This document shows, in pieces, positions 1-7,230 of a DNA stretch of 44,685 nt; the first letter of the stretch is position 1, and each line of letters begins with the position of its first letter. This stretch comes from Phycisphaerae bacterium (GTDB lineage: Bacteria; Planctomycetota; Phycisphaerae; Phycisphaerales; Phycisphaeraceae): the NCBI GenBank assembly GCA_030426385.1, contig JAUHYI010000035.1, positions 1 to 44,685 on the forward strand, written 5' to 3'. The notes under the pieces are model-generated. The model worked only from the letters and a program-made list of their open reading frames with translations, did no database searches and was not told the origin of the DNA. The translations under genes and the position numbers were made by a program.

Positions 1-323
1 CCCACCCCCCTCACGTTTTTCCCCACGCTTTTCCTCGCGCTTTTCACTCCGTGCTTTTCCCCGCGCACGCGTTTCACTACCACATCCACCTCCACGCCCA
101 TCCCCCAACCCTGCACTGCTTATGGCGAAGGGCATGCCGCTTTGGCTTAATCAAATTAGATAGTGCCACTGGCGTGATTAATCGCCACGATTTTGGTGCT
201 CTGCACTTGCCGCTTAAGCGGCCAGTCCGGCTGATCGTGGAGAATATTGAAGCCGGTTGCTCCAGAATCAAGAATCAAGAATCAAGAATCAAGAATCACG
301 AGTCACGAGTCACGAATTATGAA
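1..323. other. Intergenic region with C-rich leader and repeats
   Basis: No convincing gene. The first 110 bases are C-rich low-complexity sequence with recurring CCCCACGC-like words. A copy of a 100-bp dispersed repeat follows (164-264), then a heptamer array (266-335) that runs into the end of the next gene. The open frames here are composed of repeat sequence. Confidence 0.6.
164..264. repeat. Dispersed ~100-bp repeat R1, copy 1
   Basis: It matches 13725-13824 over about 100 bp in the same orientation with few mismatches. Shared words include GTGATTAATCGCCACGATTT, CTTAAGCGGCCAGTCCGG and GAATATTGAAGCC. Shorter relatives of the core lie at 3439-3470 and 18788-18836. It is intergenic and shows no coding signal. 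Confidence 0.8.
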
Positions 324-335
324 TTACGAATCACC
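266..335. repeat. Heptamer tandem array, 10 units (AATCAAG-type)
   Basis: Ten contiguous 7-base units: four AATCAAG, then AATCACG, two AGTCACG, AATTATG, AATTACG and AATCACC. The last two units supply the final codons and the stop (324-326) of the minus-strand SGNH-like gene, so the array has grown into the gene end. Confidence 0.9.
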
Positions 336-1109
336 GTCGTGATCACGGCTTGGGCTGGCTGGGACGGGCACGATATTTTTTTGGACGTGCTCGTCGATCA
401 TGTCGTGCCATCGTTGATAGCCCTCGGCACCGAGCAAACGCCAGCTTGCCGCCAGGTCAGGCTTGAGCTGATCCTTTTCGTTGGCGAAAGCTGAGTACAG
501 ATCAATGTACGTCGCACCACGTTCGGCGGAGATATCCGCAAGTTTCGAATTGGTATCAATGATGAGCTGACGCCGTAACGCCTCTGACGGACGTATAGCC
601 CCAGCGTAGGGCAGGATGCTCATCACGTACACGCGCGTCGATGGACTTTGCTGATCGATCGCATCGAACATTCGGCGAAAGTTGGAGCCAATGGTGTTCG
701 GATGCACATCGCGCAAAATATCGTTGAACCCAACCATGATAAAAATCGCGCTGGGCTTTTGCGGGAGTATCTCGCCAATTCGTTGCACCACGCCGTGACT
801 GGTTTCACCCGACAGCCCACGTCGAGCGATTCGGGCCTCGGGAAATAATTCGTCCCAGGGGCCATTGGCAATGGCATCATCGCCAATGAAGACGATGCCA
901 TGTTCAACTTTGGGCAGACTGGCCAACAGCGCCAGCGATTCAGCACGTGGACGATTCGGCGCGTAAAAATTTTCCATCACTTGAGCACGGCCGAACAAAA
1001 AAGCCATGCCGCCTCGCGGTGACAAGTATCGAAAGACGCCCCCGATCAGGATCAGGTTAAACGCCATCGACACCCCCAGTAAAATCCATACGATCCACTT
1101 CTTTTGCAT
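324..1109 (-). CDS. Membrane-anchored SGNH/GDSL-fold protein, catalytic residues lost
   Basis: 261 aa. One N-terminal membrane segment (about residues 5-27) is followed by an SGNH-hydrolase fold expected outside the membrane. Block I reads FIGDDAIANG, so the nucleophile Ser of GDS is Asp78. The oxyanion region (RGLSGET, 97-103) and the VGFND block III (126-130) are kept. The block V segment before AEGY (228-231) has Ser222 and Leu225 where family members carry the catalytic Asp and His. The fold is clear but esterase activity is doubtful, so binding or a changed chemistry is more likely. The start at 1109 is chosen because it begins the hydrophobic segment and has an AAGG ribosome site; the longer frame only translates a 15-G tract. 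The stop lies in a heptamer array. Confidence 0.8.
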   Translation of the reverse strand: MQKKWIVWILLGVSMAFNLILIGGVFRYLSPRGGMAFLFGRAQVMENFYAPNRPRAESLALLASLPKVEHGIVFIGDDAIANGPWDELFPEARIARRGLSGETSHGVVQRIGEILPQKPSAIFIMVGFNDILRDVHPNTIGSNFRRMFDAIDQQSPSTRVYVMSILPYAGAIRPSEALRRQLIIDTNSKLADISAERGATYIDLYSAFANEKDQLKPDLAASWRLLGAEGYQRWHDMIDEHVQKNIVPVPASPSRDHDGDS

Positions 1110-1123
1110 ACCCAACAAACCTT

Positions 1124-1138
1124 CCCCCCCCCCCCCCC
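1124..1138. repeat. 15-base C/G homopolymer at a gene start
   Basis: Fifteen consecutive C on the plus strand form a G15 tract on the coding strand, about 14 bases before the chosen start of the SGNH-like gene and next to its ribosome site. Confidence 0.85.
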
Positions 1139-1255
1139 ACGTTTTCACCGGCTTGCTTTAACCGTTCTTGCAAGCCTTCTCCTGAATTACCACCAAATTT
1201 TACATCTCAATTTTACCACCTACTTCATCAAACGAAAGAAAAGTGGGGGGGGGAG

Positions 1256-2461
1256 TTATTTGATGGAGCGGATTTTGATGGGGCAGTGTTGTCGTGCGGA
1301 TTCGATGACTGCGTGCAGGACTTTTTGCGTTTCGTACGCATCGGCAAAGTCAGGCATAGGCACCACGGGTTTTTTGCCGCCGATTATGCTGAACATGTCT
1401 GCAGCTTGATTCACGAATCCGTGTTCGTAGCCGATGATGTGCGAGTCAGGCCACCAGTTGCCAGCATAGGGGTGGCCGTCGCCGCCGCGTGTCACGTTGA
1501 TCGTGGACCAACCCTGCACGCGTCCTTCGAGGGTGGCATCGTAATATTCCAATTCGTTCATGCGTTCGAAATTAAATTTCAGCGATCCCTTCTCGCCGTT
1601 GATTTCGAACCCGTTGGCATTTTTATTACCGGTGGCCAATCGCGTGGCTTCGAATGAACAGGCAGCGCCACCTGCCAGACGAGCCAGGAACATCACCGCA
1701 TCATCGACGGTGCTCTTGCCCATTTTCTTTTTGGCTTTCTTTTTGCCAGCACCTTTGCCGGAAATTTCGCCACCTGCCGACTCGATGATTTCGCGTTGTT
1801 TGATAAACGTTTCTTCAATCGCGCCGACGACTTCGGTGATTTCTTCGCCTGTAACGAATCGCACCATGTCGATGATGTGGGCGTTCAAATCACCATGCGC
1901 CCCTGATCCCGCCAACTTGCCCTGGAATCGCCACAGCAACGGCGTATCAGGCCCGCCCCAGTCTTGCAGGTAGGCTGCGCGCACGTGGAAAATGCGGCCG
2001 AGTTTGCCAGCCTTGACCAATTGATGAGCCAGCGCCACCGCGGGGCAGCGTCGATAGTTGTACCAGACGAACGTTTTGCTTTTCTTGGCTTTTTTCGCAG
2101 CCTGAACCATTTGACGCGCATCATCCAGGGTGCCCGCCAATGGTTTTTCGCAGGCCACATGCTTGCCCGCTTCCAAAGCAGCGATCGATTGTTCCGCATG
2201 CACATGGTTGGGCGTGCCCACATCGACCAGGCCGATTTCCGGATTGTTGACCGCTTCTTTCCAGTTGGTGGTGTGGTTGAGCCAACCCCAGCGCGGCGCG
2301 AATTTTGCCAGGTCCTTGCCGTCTCGCGCTGCGATCGTGTGCATCACCGGATCAATCGGCAAATCAAAAAATTTGCTCACATTCAGGTATGCATTCGAAT
2401 GTGTTCGGCCCATGAATTTGGAACCGATCAACGCCACGTTCATCGTTTTGGATTTTGGCAT
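1256..2461 (-). CDS. Gfo/Idh/MocA-family NAD(P)-dependent oxidoreductase
   Basis: 401 aa, cytoplasmic. The N-terminal Rossmann domain starts NVALIGSKFMGRTH (8-21) and carries the family's EKPLAG motif at 105-110, whose Lys is the usual catalytic residue. The C-terminal half is the alpha/beta substrate domain with the GDLNAHIIDMV helix (190-200). The family oxidises or reduces sugars, inositols and their derivatives; the substrate cannot be read here. A Lys-rich stretch (about 236-249, GKGAGKKKAKKK) looks like a lineage-specific loop insertion. The start at 2461 is preferred over the longer frame because GAGAG lies 8-12 bases upstream and the Rossmann strand follows directly. Neighbours give no operon clue. 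Confidence 0.88.
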   Translation of the reverse strand: MPKSKTMNVALIGSKFMGRTHSNAYLNVSKFFDLPIDPVMHTIAARDGKDLAKFAPRWGWLNHTTNWKEAVNNPEIGLVDVGTPNHVHAEQSIAALEAGKHVACEKPLAGTLDDARQMVQAAKKAKKSKTFVWYNYRRCPAVALAHQLVKAGKLGRIFHVRAAYLQDWGGPDTPLLWRFQGKLAGSGAHGDLNAHIIDMVRFVTGEEITEVVGAIEETFIKQREIIESAGGEISGKGAGKKKAKKKMGKSTVDDAVMFLARLAGGAACSFEATRLATGNKNANGFEINGEKGSLKFNFERMNELEYYDATLEGRVQGWSTINVTRGGDGHPYAGNWWPDSHIIGYEHGFVNQAADMFSIIGGKKPVVPMPDFADAYETQKVLHAVIESARQHCPIKIRSIK

Positions 2462-2585
2462 ACACAGTTTCTCTCGAATAAATAAATGAAGATCAGAAGA
2501 TGAAATATCAGCCGCATCGACAACGCCTCGCGCATCCAACCGTGGTTGAATACGGTTTAGGCGGTGAATCTATTATAGAAGGGCT

Positions 2586-2624
2586 AAAAAAAAGCGCAGA
2601 CCGGATTTTTCAACCCGATCTGCG
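2586..2624 (-). terminator. Rho-independent terminator of the AT-hook protein gene
   Basis: On the minus strand, CGCAGATCGGG pairs with CCGGTCTGCG across an A-rich loop and is followed at once by eight T. It lies 17 bases past the stop at 2642. Confidence 0.9.
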
Positions 2625-2641
2625 TGTGTGGTGTGTGGCGA

Positions 2642-3088
2642 TCAGGCCACTTTGTATTTGCTGCCGCGCTCGCCTTTGATATTGGTGCGCTTGAGTTTGT
2701 TGGCTTTGACCAGTTTGGAAATGGTATTGTCAGCTTTGCCGCCACGGCCTTCTTTGGTCCAGTGCTCGTTGACCTGGGCGGTGGTGGGGTTCTTGGCGGA
2801 CTTGATGAAATTCAACACGGAATCCTCACCGCTGACGGCGAACGATCCGCGTTTTTTACGGCCACGTTTTTTACCGGGTTTCGGGCCACGCTTGGCACCG
2901 GTTTTGGCGCCAGCTTTGGCGGCGACTTTGGTGCCGGGCTTGCGACCGCGACGCTTGGGTGCACTGGCGGTGATGCCCAGTTCGGTGAAAGTCGCATCGA
3001 TTTCTTCGATTTGACGCACCAGCGTTTCGCGTTCGCTTTGTAGTTTGCTCACCAATCGCTTCAGGTCGGTTGCTGCGGTTACTGCCAT
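2642..3088 (-). CDS. AT-hook / winged-helix-like nucleoid protein
   Basis: 148 aa and very basic. Residues 5-35 form a likely coiled coil. The middle (about 43-82) is a Lys/Arg/Gly/Pro-rich tail with AT-hook-like motifs (RRGRKPG, KRGPKPGKKRGRKK). Residues about 83-148 look like a small winged-helix domain (EDSVLNFIKS...TISKLVKANKLKR). I read it as a DNA-compacting or architectural protein, similar in design to bacterial histone-like tails; this is inference. A strong AGAGGA ribosome site precedes the start and a strong terminator follows, so it is a single-gene unit that is probably well expressed. A long Ala/Gly-rich open frame on the other strand is its shadow. Confidence 0.8.
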   Translation of the reverse strand: MAVTAATDLKRLVSKLQSERETLVRQIEEIDATFTELGITASAPKRRGRKPGTKVAAKAGAKTGAKRGPKPGKKRGRKKRGSFAVSGEDSVLNFIKSAKNPTTAQVNEHWTKEGRGGKADNTISKLVKANKLKRTNIKGERGSKYKVA

Positions 3089-3586
3089 TGTAGTTCGGTC
3101 CTCTTGAATAAACCCGTTTTGCGTTTCGAATCCCTACACGGAAATGTGAATACTTTTGCACGGGCCGCATTCGTATTCATGGTGTGACATTCATATCAAC
3201 CGGCATGGCTGAAATTAAGTCACGTGGGCCACTCATTATTATCGAAAATACTCTCACGTCAAACTACCATCGCGTTTAAAACGCGCATGACTACTTATCG
3301 TGTCGTAAAAATACCTTGTCAGAGCGGGCAATCAGTGGACGTTTATGCCCGCTATATAGCCATAACCGTCTATTGTCGTTAGAGTTTTTGGCAATATTTC
3401 AGGCCTCAGGCCTAAAGATATTCACGCTGAACTGATTATTTAAGTGGCCAGTCCGGATCAGGATGATCGTATGAGCGATTTATAGATTCGTGGCCAGTGG
3501 CCAGGCGAATGTTAATCCTTGCCTTCAAGCTTTGCCTTCAAGCTTTACCATCAAGCCTAGCCATCACGTGTTGCCATGACTCTTTG
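3089..3586. other. Intergenic region with repeat remnants
   Basis: About 500 bases without a credible gene. It holds the promoter region of the AT-hook gene (no clear boxes found), an R1 repeat core (3439-3470) and a 13-mer array (3521-3598) that reaches into the floA stop. Confidence 0.6.
3439..3470. repeat. R1 repeat core, partial copy
   Basis: TTAAGTGGCCAGTCCGG followed by ATCAGGATGATCGT matches the central part of the R1 repeat at 164-264. Confidence 0.55.
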
Positions 3587-3598
3587 TTATGAGTCTTT
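3521..3598. repeat. 13-mer tandem array ending in the floA stop codon
   Basis: Six 13-base units. Two are exact (GCCTTCAAGCTTT), followed by four drifting ones (ACCATCAAGCCTA, GCCATCACGTGTT, GCCATGACTCTTT, GTTATGAGTCTTT). The last unit contains the floA stop codon (3587-3589) and its last codons. Confidence 0.8.
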
Positions 3599-4579
3599 GT
3601 CATCCGCAATACTCTTACGCATGGAAGTGTCGGCATTGATGTTATTCATGCGATAGTAGTCCATGATGCCCATGTTGCCGCTGCGGAACGCCTCGGCCAT
3701 GGCCTTGGGCACTTCGGCTTCGGCCAGCACCACCAAGGCACGGTTCTTCTGGATCTCGGCTTTGAATTCCTGTTCCTGGGCCACCGCCATCGCTCGACGT
3801 TTTTCGGCCTCGGCCTGGAATCGGTGTTTGTCAGCCTCGGCCTGGTCGGCCTGCAACTTCGCACCAATGTTCTCGCCCACATCAATATCCGCGATATCAA
3901 TCGACAGAATTTCAAACGCTGTGCCCGCATCCAATGACCGGCTCAGCACCGTCTTGGAAATCTGGTCCGGATTTTCCAGCACTGCTTTGTGCGAACCGGC
4001 CGAACCGATCGTCGTCACGATACCCTCACCCACACGCGCGATAATCGTTTCCTCGGTCGCACCACCGATCAGGCGGGCAATGTTGGCTCGCACCGTCACA
4101 CGGGCACGGGCTTTCAACTGAATCCCATCCTGAGCCACCGCGTCAATCGTCGGTCGGCCCTGGTTGGGGTTCGGACAATCGATCACTTTCGGATTCACGC
4201 TGGTCTGCACCGCTTCGAGAATATCCCGACCCGCCAGATCGATCGCACATGCCGTATCCCAAGGCAATTCGATTTTCGCACGGTCGGCCGCAATCAACGC
4301 ATTGACCACACGCGGCACATCACCACCGGCCAGATAGTGCGTTTCCAATTGGTTGGCGGAAATCTCCATGCCCGCTTTCACGGCCCGAATGCGCGAATGC
4401 ACAATAATATGTGGCCGAACCTGACGAAATCGCATCATGATCAGGTCGAAAAGCGGCACGCGAGCACCACTGACGAATGCCTGAACGTACAGCGACAGAT
4501 ACTGAAACACCATCACCAGCGCCACCAGGCCGATAATGACAAGAAACGCGACGAGGACCAAAATCCATATGTTGCCCAT
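3587..4579 (-). CDS. floA: Flotillin-like protein FloA
   Basis: 330 aa, the usual FloA length. An N-terminal membrane segment (about residues 4-27) is followed by the SPFH/band-7 domain ([20 protein letters not shown] and [20 protein letters not shown]), then an Ala/Glu-rich helical region (about 235-295, [20 protein letters not shown]) typical of flotillins. The protein oligomerises at the inner membrane and organises membrane microdomains. An AAAGG ribosome site lies upstream. No NfeD-type partner gene is adjacent, although one often accompanies flotillins. The C-terminus runs into a 13-mer tandem array. Confidence 0.93.
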   Translation of the reverse strand: MGNIWILVLVAFLVIIGLVALVMVFQYLSLYVQAFVSGARVPLFDLIMMRFRQVRPHIIVHSRIRAVKAGMEISANQLETHYLAGGDVPRVVNALIAADRAKIELPWDTACAIDLAGRDILEAVQTSVNPKVIDCPNPNQGRPTIDAVAQDGIQLKARARVTVRANIARLIGGATEETIIARVGEGIVTTIGSAGSHKAVLENPDQISKTVLSRSLDAGTAFEILSIDIADIDVGENIGAKLQADQAEADKHRFQAEAEKRRAMAVAQEQEFKAEIQKNRALVVLAEAEVPKAMAEAFRSGNMGIMDYYRMNNINADTSMRKSIADDKDS

Positions 4580-4852
4580 GAGAAAAATACCTTTCTAAAC
4601 CAGAGTTACCTGATAGGTTTGCATAAAATTCGTAAAACGCCCGAAAATCGTTAGAGTCAATCAGTCCAGGCAGTCCAAGTCGTCCAGATTTGGCGATCGG
4701 TTACAAATCAGTTCGCAGCCGTAATTAGGCCTGTCTGGGTCCGCCCTGAATCCTCAGGTGGTATCATACCGCAGGTTCGCCGGGCAAACAGGCCACGAGC
4801 GTTTTTCATCTCGTGATTTCGATTTTTTAACATCGCAGCAGGAAACCAAATC

Positions 4853-5971
4853 ATGCGGGCAATTGTTACCGGCCAGGTCGGGATGAATAAAAAACAGTAT
4901 CTGGAACGGGTCGTGCAATTGCTCGGCGAGCGCGGCGAAGCAATCGATCTGTACAACGTCGGCGACATGATGTACGCCGAGGCCCCGGATGTGAAGCCAG
5001 GCCGAATTCTGGATTTGCAATTGGCTCGGCTCAACACGCTACGCCGTGCGGTGATCAAAGATGTCATCCGCGATGCCGAGGGCAAAGACAATATCATCGT
5101 CAACACCCATGCCACATTCCGTTGGCGGCACGGCTTGTTTTCCGCGTTTGATTTCGATCAGTTGCGCGCGTTGAAACCTGACCTGCTCATCTGTCTGATT
5201 GATAACATCGAGGTCGTCCATCATCGTTTGCACCAGGAACATATCACCGACGCCACGCTCAAGGACCTGATGGTCTGGCGTGAAGAGGAAATCATGGCCA
5301 CGGAAATGATGGCCCAGGCGCTCGGCTTGGAAACGCAGTTTTACGTGTTGTCACGCGGTCGTCACGAAGACACGATCGAAACCTGTGCCCGGTTGGTATG
5401 TCGGCCCGAGATGCGCAAGGTGTATCCGAGTTTCCCGATGACGCACGTGGAAAAAATGCCGGACGTGCTAAAAATCATCGACGATTTCCGCGCCGAACTA
5501 GCCAAGCGTTTCATTGCGTTTGATCCGGCCGATGTCGATGAAAAAATTCTGTTGGACCGTGCTATCGAAGCGGTCAAGTCGGGCGAAGATTTTATCGAAG
5601 TCGAGCCAGGCAGTTTCAGTGGCGGTCAGGAAAAATTAAAAGTCAGCGTGAAACAGATTCTCGATATCGCAGGCGATGTCGATGGCCAGATCTATGCCCG
5701 CGATTTCAAGATGGTCCGACAGAGCGACATGATCGTGTCGTTGGTCCCCAATTTGCCCGATGGTTCGCCCGGTTTATCCAGTGGCGTCGAACGCGAACTG
5801 CACCACGCCTTCGAGCATGGCAAGGAAGTCTACGTCGTCTGGCATCCCAAGAAAAACCCTTCACCCTTCATCACCGAAACCAGCACCAAATGGTTCAAAA
5901 CCGTCGAGGAAGCCCTGGCCTATTTCGAAAAAGAAGGCATGTTCCCGCAGACGAACCTGTTTGGGCACTGA
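4853..5971 (+). CDS. P-loop kinase-like domain fused to a nucleoside deoxyribosyltransferase-like domain
   Basis: 372 aa, cytoplasmic. Residues 1-190 resemble small adenylate-kinase-like P-loop proteins. The first strand runs into GQVGMNKKQ (7-15), a Walker A-like loop whose second Lys replaces the usual Ser/Thr, and later segments read IIVNTHATFRWRHG and LLICLIDNIEVVHHR. After a charged linker, about residues 285-345 have the layout of the nucleoside 2-deoxyribosyltransferase / TIR-like fold: IYARDFKMVRQSDMIVSLVP, then a Ser/Gly loop, GVERELHHAFEHGKEVYVVW. A Glu in a GxxxELxxA helix is where that superfamily has its catalytic Glu. A role in nucleotide metabolism or signalling is plausible but unproven. 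AGGA lies 11 bases before the start. Confidence 0.7.
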   Translation: MRAIVTGQVGMNKKQYLERVVQLLGERGEAIDLYNVGDMMYAEAPDVKPGRILDLQLARLNTLRRAVIKDVIRDAEGKDNIIVNTHATFRWRHGLFSAFDFDQLRALKPDLLICLIDNIEVVHHRLHQEHITDATLKDLMVWREEEIMATEMMAQALGLETQFYVLSRGRHEDTIETCARLVCRPEMRKVYPSFPMTHVEKMPDVLKIIDDFRAELAKRFIAFDPADVDEKILLDRAIEAVKSGEDFIEVEPGSFSGGQEKLKVSVKQILDIAGDVDGQIYARDFKMVRQSDMIVSLVPNLPDGSPGLSSGVERELHHAFEHGKEVYVVWHPKKNPSPFITETSTKWFKTVEEALAYFEKEGMFPQTNLFGH

Positions 5972-6023
5972 GGTTTTGCCCACTTGGTTTTGGCGATGAT
6001 GATATGGGGCAGGTGTTACCTCC

Positions 6024-6131
6024 ATCCCATTAAAACCTCGCGCGTTGCATCGGGTTAGCCGTCGCCCTTGGGCGGCGCGATCGTGCCGTTTTCAATATCG
6101 ACCACGCGCCGCCCAAGGGCGACGGCTAACG
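6024..6131. repeat. GTTAGCC hairpin element, copy A
   Basis: A perfect 26-bp inverted repeat (6054-6079 with 6105-6130, starting GTTAGCCGTCGCCCTTGGGC) around a 25-base loop. It is preceded by CATCCCATTAAAACCTCGCG, the end shared by the family. It lies just past the stop of the kinase-like fusion gene. Confidence 0.9.
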
Positions 6132-6141
6132 ACTGGCGGCC

Positions 6142-6190
6142 ATTGGCTATTGGCTATTGGCTATTGGCCATTGGTCACCGGTCACCTGTC
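6142..6190. repeat. Heptamer tandem array, 7 units (ATTGGCT-type)
   Basis: Seven contiguous 7-mers: three ATTGGCT, then ATTGGCC, ATTGGTC, ACCGGTC and ACCTGTC. It ends four bases from the stop codon of the minus-strand lipoprotein gene (6195-6197). Confidence 0.9.
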
Positions 6191-6194
6191 ATGA

Positions 6195-6581
6195 TCAATC
6201 TTTCAAGCGATCGAGTTCGAGGGTGAGGCCTTCGCCGGATGTGAGCAGTCGGTCTTTGTCGATCAATTGGGCCACGCCTTGCGGGCCAGGATTGTCCGAC
6301 TTAAGGGAAATCTGTGTATCGGATTTGTGTTTCCATTGTCCGTTGTAAGCTTTGACAGGATTGTCGTTGGCATCCTTGAGATAGCAAATAAAAGTTTTGT
6401 CCTCATTGAGTACGAGCGTAAAAGAAGAGGCGTTTGTCTTTTTTACAACCGGTTCGGGCAGGTTTTCGGTATACCACTGGCCGACGTAGGTCGGTGCGGC
6501 ACAGCCAGTCATGAGGATCAGCACGAACGCGAGCGCGAACGAAGGGATGCTGGTGGCAGTTAGCGTTTTTGTCTTGATCAT
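6195..6581 (-). CDS. Small lipoprotein of unknown function
   Basis: 128 aa. The signal peptide ends in the lipobox LMTGC (Cys27), predicting lipid anchoring. The mature part is a short all-beta-looking domain (GQWYTENLP, SFTLVLNEDKTFICYLKD, AYNGQWKHK) of the kind seen in small lipocalin-like or DUF-type lipoproteins that test a 'G-x-W' repeat; I do not recognise a family. A strong GGAGG ribosome site lies 7 bases before the ATG. A heptamer array follows the stop directly. Confidence 0.75.
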   Translation of the reverse strand: MIKTKTLTATSIPSFALAFVLILMTGCAAPTYVGQWYTENLPEPVVKKTNASSFTLVLNEDKTFICYLKDANDNPVKAYNGQWKHKSDTQISLKSDNPGPQGVAQLIDKDRLLTSGEGLTLELDRLKD

Positions 6582-6664
6582 GGTGGCCTCCGGGAAATGA
6601 ATGTGAGAGGAGCGGTTGGTCGCTGGGTTATTTTACCATGCCTGCGGAATTTGCTGACGGTTTT

Positions 6665-6769
6665 TTACGAGCCAAACATGGGGGTACTGATCAAAGCGAT
6701 GGCGATCATAACGGCCAAGCAAACCATCACGACCACGCATACGATGCGCTGCTGTCTGGATAACGGCAT
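6665..6769 (-). CDS. Candidate 34-aa single-span membrane peptide
   Basis: Translation starts MPLSRQQRIVCVVVMVCLAV and ends ISTPMFGS. A basic N-terminus (R5, R8) is followed by about 20 hydrophobic residues (9-28) and a short tail, a typical small membrane protein. It lies 55 bases downstream of another short membrane frame on the same strand. No ribosome site is visible, so it is a candidate only. Confidence 0.35.
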   Translation of the reverse strand: MPLSRQQRIVCVVVMVCLAVMIAIALISTPMFGS

Positions 6770-6824
6770 GGGTAAATTACGCTGGGAAAGCGCTGTGGGT
6801 TCGTCGGCCAATAATGGGCGCGTT

Positions 6825-7016
6825 TTACATCACGGAAGGTAGCAGGCATATCCCCGCGGTGAGCTTGGTGATGACACACCATGTACCAAAGAGTGTGAGG
6901 CCGACACCGATGAGAGTGGCGATCGCGATGGCCCAGTTGTGTGCGGTTTGGGCGTCGTGTTGTTTATACGCAGCGCGATGCAAAGCCCATTCGATGATGA
7001 TTTCCTGGCGGTTCAT
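6825..7016 (-). CDS. Candidate 63-aa membrane protein
   Basis: The N-terminal helix is amphipathic (EIIIEWALHRAAYKQHDAQ). One or two hydrophobic spans follow from about residue 27 (NWAIAIATLIGVGLTLFGTW and CVITKLTAGICLL). The composition fits a small inner-membrane protein better than noise, and the competing frames on the other strand look like shadows. A weak CGGAAC lies upstream of the ATG. No family recognised. Confidence 0.4.
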   Translation of the reverse strand: MNRQEIIIEWALHRAAYKQHDAQTAHNWAIAIATLIGVGLTLFGTWCVITKLTAGICLLPSVM

Positions 7017-7171
7017 AAGACGTTCCGGGAAAGTTAGATTGGCGAAAATCGACTACTCATTATTATTGATGGTGATGGGCAAAAGTCAAAAAATTGAGAA
7101 TTCGGTTTGTGAGTGGGGATGTCGCGTTGCATCGCATTGTTGGCAAAAACAGTTGTTAAGGTGAACTTGCA

Positions 7172-7189
7172 GGGCCACTGAAGTGGCCC
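7172..7189. repeat. Palindromic hairpin GGGCCACTGAAGTGGCCC
   Basis: An 8-bp stem with a GA centre. The identical core occurs at 22558-22575. Both copies lie just past a stop codon (here 42 bases past the end of the LysM/propeller lipoprotein gene), so it may serve as a 3'-end hairpin. Confidence 0.75.
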
Positions 7190-7230
7190 CGCCGCGTGGG
7201 TTTGTGGTGGGGGGGGGAAGTGGGGGGGGG

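Noticed and set aside
2624..3043. Ala/Gly-rich plus-strand open frames opposite the AT-hook gene
   Set aside because: They are shadows of Lys/Ala-rich codons; the minus-strand gene has a strong ribosome site and terminator.
3115..3140. tRNA T-arm-like sequence GTTTCGAATCC
   Set aside because: No acceptor or anticodon stems could be fitted around it.
3521..3598. CRISPR array
   Set aside because: Units are contiguous 13-mers without spacers; no cas genes are present anywhere in the window.
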